Below are positions 61,276 to 64,000 of a DNA stretch of 64,000 nt, piece after piece (the stretch's first letter is position 1; each line of letters begins with the position of its first letter). The notes under the pieces were generated by a model. The model did not search any database and was not told the origin of the DNA. It saw only the letters and a list, made by a program, of their open reading frames with translations. The translations under genes and the position numbers were made by a program. Location: positions 1,144,194 through 1,208,193 of the forward strand of contig NZ_FNFL01000001.1 in the NCBI RefSeq assembly GCF_900101125.1, read 5' to 3'. This DNA is from Sediminibacillus albus. GTDB lineage: Bacteria > Bacillota > Bacilli > Bacillales > Amphibacillaceae.

Positions 61276-61710
61276 CTACTTTCCTACCTTCACATTTTTT
61301 AAGCCGTTTTTGACAAACTCATCCTCATACTTCTCAGCTAGCTCCAATCTTCTTTCTATATCTTTATTCTGTAACTTGCCTACCGGTCCTAGTTCTCTTA
61401 ATAAATCCCGATTGGCAAGTCGATATGTTAGTTCTTCCCAAAAGTTATAATCCTCATAATCCTTTATATATGTATGAAGCTTTTCTTCATAGGAATTTTC
61501 AAATTCATACATATCATCTAAATCAGGATAATGGTTCACTTCATCCTCCATGCCCGCTTCCTTATAATTAGAAAAAATCTTTTTCTCCAAATCACTGTAT
61601 TCTTTTATTTCTTCATTGCGATGTGCATTGACCAACCAATTTCCCAAATAAGCCATTTCGATCAGCTTTTGGTACTCTCCTTGTGATAATTCCAACTTGA
61701 CCTTGCTCAT
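61276..61710 (-). CDS. hypothetical acidic protein next to the V4R-STAS gene
   Basis: A 144-residue, acidic, helix-rich protein with no membrane helix. Segments include LGNWLVNAHRNEEIKEY, DLDDMYEFENSYEEKLHTY and FWEELTYRLANRDLLREL. The gene starts 14 nt after the V4R-STAS gene on the same strand, so it is probably in the same operon. The ATG follows GGAGGAGC. No family recognised. Confidence 0.75.
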   Translation of the reverse strand: MSKVKLELSQGEYQKLIEMAYLGNWLVNAHRNEEIKEYSDLEKKIFSNYKEAGMEDEVNHYPDLDDMYEFENSYEEKLHTYIKDYEDYNFWEELTYRLANRDLLRELGPVGKLQNKDIERRLELAEKYEDEFVKNGLKNVKVGK

Positions 61711-61724
61711 TTATGCTCCTCCTA

Positions 61725-62732
61725 TCACCCGATAATTTGCTTGCCTTCCTGGGCTAAAGCAAAATGGATTGCATGCTTTAATGTGGAAAAATAATCAATG
61801 TCCTGCATTTCTATATTAGACTCTGTCAATTTCATGCTCAATTTTGGGGAGATACCTACAATTACACTTTTGGTGCCCAGTAACTTGGATGAGTTGGTAA
61901 GGCTTTGCAGCAAGGAAATGGAATAAGCGTCAATGTCACTGTCAAGCCCGGTAACATCTAAGATTAAAAAATTCGCTTCATACGCAGGCAATTCTTCCAT
62001 GGTACGTTTAAAGAGGTCATCAGCACGAGCTTCATCATACTTTCCGATAAGCGGCATTACTACAATACCATCCAAAACGGGAATCAGCGGAGATGATATC
62101 TCTTTGACTAGATTCATCAACGTTTCCGTTCTCTCTTCTACCTTCCGTTCCAGTCGTTGTATTTCATCTTGTTCGTTCTGTCTAATAAAGCTATGTATAT
62201 CTTTAATGGGCGACCCATTAGAAGGGAAATAGCGTATTTCATCATACTCATCGCCAGTAAGTTGGCTTTTGACCACTGAAAAACTGGTATTCCGATTAAA
62301 CAAACCTGTTAAAGTTCCTGCAAAATGGCCAGCTAAAAATGTTCCCATTTTCTCTTTTCTCTGCAACTTATTCACTTTATATTCCCAGCTGTTTTTCATC
62401 CTGATTAATGCTGTTTCGTTTTCCGCGGAAAAATCGACAATTTCCAGCTCGCACCAGCCAGCGGCAGCATATATCTCTGGCAGTGAATGTACTACATTTT
62501 CTATGCTGTCTTGTTTAAAGAAATCACTAACTATCTTCCCCATGCGGAATCCAGCTGTTTCCATTACTATGTTGGCAGCAGCATCACCAGACACTTCTTC
62601 GATTGTGTCCAAAAAAGATTTCATAGCTGTTTCAATCCAGAATATAATTACATCCTGGCCCTCAAATCTCATACTTCCTTTCCCCGGTATCCAAGTATAA
62701 CTCGGGTGCTTATCTATAATTGAATCGCCCAT
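61725..62732 (-). CDS. V4R-STAS stressosome-type protein (RsbR-like)
   Basis: A 335-residue protein: residues 30-165 form a V4R-like domain (ANIVMETAGFRMGKIVSDFF; WCELEIVDF; FLAGHFAGTLTGLF), then a coiled coil (about 185-215, RLERKVEERTETL), then a STAS domain (about 215-325, PVLDGIVVMPLIG; LILDVTGLDSDIDAYSI). The STAS part resembles RsbR-family co-antagonists that sequester RsbT in the stressosome, with the usual phosphorylatable threonine at DVTG. V4R domains bind small hydrophobic ligands and may serve as the sensor. Start ATG follows GAGAGGAAGAATATATAA. Confidence 0.82.
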   Translation of the reverse strand: MGDSIIDKHPSYTWIPGKGSMRFEGQDVIIFWIETAMKSFLDTIEEVSGDAAANIVMETAGFRMGKIVSDFFKQDSIENVVHSLPEIYAAAGWCELEIVDFSAENETALIRMKNSWEYKVNKLQRKEKMGTFLAGHFAGTLTGLFNRNTSFSVVKSQLTGDEYDEIRYFPSNGSPIKDIHSFIRQNEQDEIQRLERKVEERTETLMNLVKEISSPLIPVLDGIVVMPLIGKYDEARADDLFKRTMEELPAYEANFLILDVTGLDSDIDAYSISLLQSLTNSSKLLGTKSVIVGISPKLSMKLTESNIEMQDIDYFSTLKHAIHFALAQEGKQIIG

Positions 62733-63059
62733 TTATATATTCTTCCTCTCTTCATAGTTGTCTGTGTACAGTAAAGTTCTTATTTAATTTTATCACCCAG
62801 CATGGCTTTTCAAAAGTAATACGCAGGCTGTGTGGATAAATCAAAATACGGAGGAAGGTTCCCATAAGATTATATACCACTGGTTTTCTTTGCTATAAGA
62901 TCAAAGGGACATTGCCCCGAAAAGTCAGGCCAATGGATCGATAAATGTATAGGGCTGAGTGGGAAGCAACGTGTTCGATTTATTAAATATAAAAAGCCTT
63001 GGTTCTTTATAGAGCCAAGGCTTTTTATTCATTTTTTCTTTTAAGGGAGCGAGCATTGT
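62733..63059. other. intergenic region V4R-STAS gene / yndM
   Basis: 327 nt. No gene is supported. It includes a minus-strand TATAAT-like element (GTATATAATC, near 62868-62877) without a convincing -35, and the yndM terminator (62991-63026). The stretch 62900-62985 is GC-richer and unexplained. Confidence 0.45.
62991..63026 (-). terminator. intrinsic terminator of yndM
   Basis: AAAAAGCCTTGG/CCAAGGCTTTTT, 12 bp perfect, extended by a TC/GA pair; T-run on both strands. Confidence 0.92.
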
Positions 63060-63437
63060 TTAGTAATTTTCTGACAAGCGTCTATTTTCCCTAAGAGGGG
63101 CTAAGTCATTTTTCAGCAGCCACTTATGATAGAACCATTCTCCTGCAGCAATTGCTATTGCTGTTACAAGTGCTGGTAAAAAGGTACTTCCTGCTCCGAT
63201 TACTGCGAGTCCTATCCAAAGCACAACCAATGCTAAACCAAAATCTGAAATTGTTGCAATCATGTTACTTGTCCGCGGAAAAATCATTACGTCACCTAAT
63301 GCATAGGCTGCAGCGATTAGTATAATACCTAGGACAGTGGTACTCCAGAAAGAGATATCAAATATTAAAGTCATGATAATCCACATTATTGGCAATACCA
63401 TTAAAGCTTTCATACCGAGTGCCTTACCGTGTTCCAT
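63060..63437 (-). CDS. yndM: YndM-like DUF2512 membrane protein
   Basis: A 125-residue protein with four membrane helices and a basic C-terminal tail, matching the DUF2512 (YndM) family: KALMVLPIMWIIMTLIFDIS, ALGDVMIFPRTSN and AIAAGEWFYHKWLLK. Function unknown. The ATG at 63437 follows AAAGGAGG; an upstream in-frame ATG would put a SigB-like promoter inside the gene and is rejected. Confidence 0.85.
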   Translation of the reverse strand: MEHGKALGMKALMVLPIMWIIMTLIFDISFWSTTVLGIILIAAAYALGDVMIFPRTSNMIATISDFGLALVVLWIGLAVIGAGSTFLPALVTAIAIAAGEWFYHKWLLKNDLAPLRENRRLSENY

Positions 63438-63470
63438 GAAAATACCTCCTTTGTGATATTTATAATTCTC

Positions 63471-63496
63471 ATTCCCAGGGGCTACTGTCAATAAAC
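63471..63496 (-). promoter_or_regulatory. SigB-like promoter of yndM
   Basis: Minus strand GTTTAT, 14 nt, GGGAAT, about 33 nt before the yndM start codon; same -10 and -35 hexamers as the site at 9585-9609. Confidence 0.55.
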
Positions 63497-63634
63497 GTCT
63501 ACTCGGCATTTTAGGTCATTTTTCCTATTGCATTCATTTTATATATTTGATATTCAGATAGTTATCATTATATCTACTTTAAATTGAGCGGTGTACCCCT
63601 GATCATGGTTATTTCCTATTCCGGTTTTGCATAT

Positions 63635-63677
63635 AAAAAACACCCTTCAAGAGAATCATCTCTCAAAGGGTGTTTTG
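63635..63677 (-). terminator. rRNA operon terminator
   Basis: AAAACACCCTT/AAGGGTGTTTT with an inner GAGA/TCTC; it lies just after the 5S gene on the minus strand. Confidence 0.88.
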
Positions 63678-63682
63678 TTTTT

Positions 63683-63799
63683 GCCTGGCGGCGTCCTACT
63701 CTCGCAGGGGCAAAGCCCCAACTACCATGGGCGCTGAAGAGCTTAACTGCTGTGTTCGGCATGGGAACAGGTGTGACCTCTTCGCTATTGCCACCAGAC
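63683..63799 (-). rRNA. rrf: 5S ribosomal RNA
   Basis: On the minus strand the sequence reads TCTGGTGGCAATAGCGAAGA through GTAGGACGCCGCCAGGC, the canonical ends of 5S rRNA, with the conserved CCATGCCGAACACAG in between. It is about 117 nt and follows the 23S gene after a 142-nt spacer. Confidence 0.95.
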
Positions 63800-63941
63800 C
63801 TACAGGACTTAGGTCGTTCTGTGTCGTTCATAGGAAGTGAACGGTTTTAACAGAACTTCCTAAATGGTAAATCAAAAGTTTGCACCTTCAAAACTAGATA
63901 AGAAGGAAAGACATCAACGAACACGCTTATTGCTTTGTTTT

Positions 63942-64000
63942 AAGTTAAGTCCTCGATCGATTAGTATCCGTCAGCTGCACGTGTCACCACGCTTCCACCT
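63942..64000 (-). rRNA. rrl: 23S ribosomal RNA, 3' end only
   Basis: The minus strand contains GCTGACGGATACTAATCGAT followed by CGAGGACTTAACTT, the 3' end of 23S rRNA. The gene continues past the window edge. The rRNA operon is read leftward (16S-23S-5S), converging on no gene, ahead of yndM on the same strand. Confidence 0.93.

Noticed and set aside
62880..62990. Riboswitch in the leader of the V4R-STAS gene
   Set aside because: No known aptamer consensus was recognised and no terminator or sequestered ribosome binding site is apparent.
63616..63831. Open frames across the 5S rRNA gene on both strands
   Set aside because: The sequence is clearly 5S rRNA and its terminator.

Overview
The window comes from a spore-forming, Gram-positive, low-to-moderate GC member of the Bacillaceae. 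The gene content resembles the halotolerant Virgibacillus/Oceanobacillus/Sediminibacillus group more than Bacillus subtilis itself, but the genus is an inference. The evidence is two alpha/beta-type small acid-soluble spore proteins, two YjcZ-type miniproteins, YhaL, a YheC/D coat-associated ATP-grasp protein, AGGAGG-type ribosome binding sites and gene order. The order hemH-hemE-pbpF-hmoB, then yhaA-ecsCBA-hit-yhaH, yhaI, prsA-yhaL-yhaM-yhaN-yhaO-yhaP-yhaQ-yhzD-yheA-yheB-yheC/D largely follows the B. subtilis hem/yhg/yha/yhe region, with local inversions and insertions.

Layout. 1-5.1 kb: haem synthesis (hemH, partial; hemE), a class A penicillin-binding protein and a haem monooxygenase. 5.2-9.5 kb: a DsbB/thioredoxin-like redox pair, the liaFSR envelope-stress system and a PAP2 phosphatase. 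9.6-14.2 kb: a ferritin-like protein behind a SigB-like promoter, an array of 21-nt repeats, the amidohydrolase yhaA, and ecsABC. 14.7-19.9 kb: hit, yhaH and a glycine-betaine transporter (opuA) divergent from a GbsR-type regulator. 19.9-36.4 kb: the yhaI-yheC/D block with the foldase PrsA, the exonuclease YhaM, the SbcCD-like YhaN/YhaO pair, an ABC exporter and a second GbsR-type regulator. 36.5-43.6 kb: a PucR-type regulator, the sugar ATPase msmX, spore proteins, fumarase and a phospholipase-C-like protein. 43.6-57.5 kb: accessory functions, including MFS and CDF transporters, a VanY-like carboxypeptidase, WrbA, azlCD, a tyrosine T-box with an NhaC-type transporter, a cobalamin-binding protein, methionine aminopeptidase, acetyltransferases and a Nudix hydrolase. 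57.5-63.4 kb: aconitase, a short-chain reductase, Mug glycosylase, a V4R-STAS stress sensor candidate and YndM. 63.6-64 kb: the 3' end of an rRNA operon (23S then 5S) read leftward.

Common themes are envelope maintenance (PbpF, LiaFSR, EcsAB, PrsA, VanY-like, MetAP), osmotic and general stress (OpuA, two GbsR paralogues, two SigB-like promoters, a STAS protein) and sporulation. The less ordinary signals are: (i) a modular intergenic repeat family with copies near 43.6 and 57.4 kb and boxes of the type CAAAAGYGRAAGYG; (ii) an array of about 21-nt repeats at 10.2 kb; (iii) a transmembrane hairpin at the middle of the YhaN coiled coil; (iv) a V4R-STAS protein paired with an unknown acidic protein; (v) perfect inverted repeats upstream of opuA and wrbA; (vi) a structured orphan transcript candidate at 42.45 kb. 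No phage, complete insertion sequence, CRISPR array or tRNA gene was seen.
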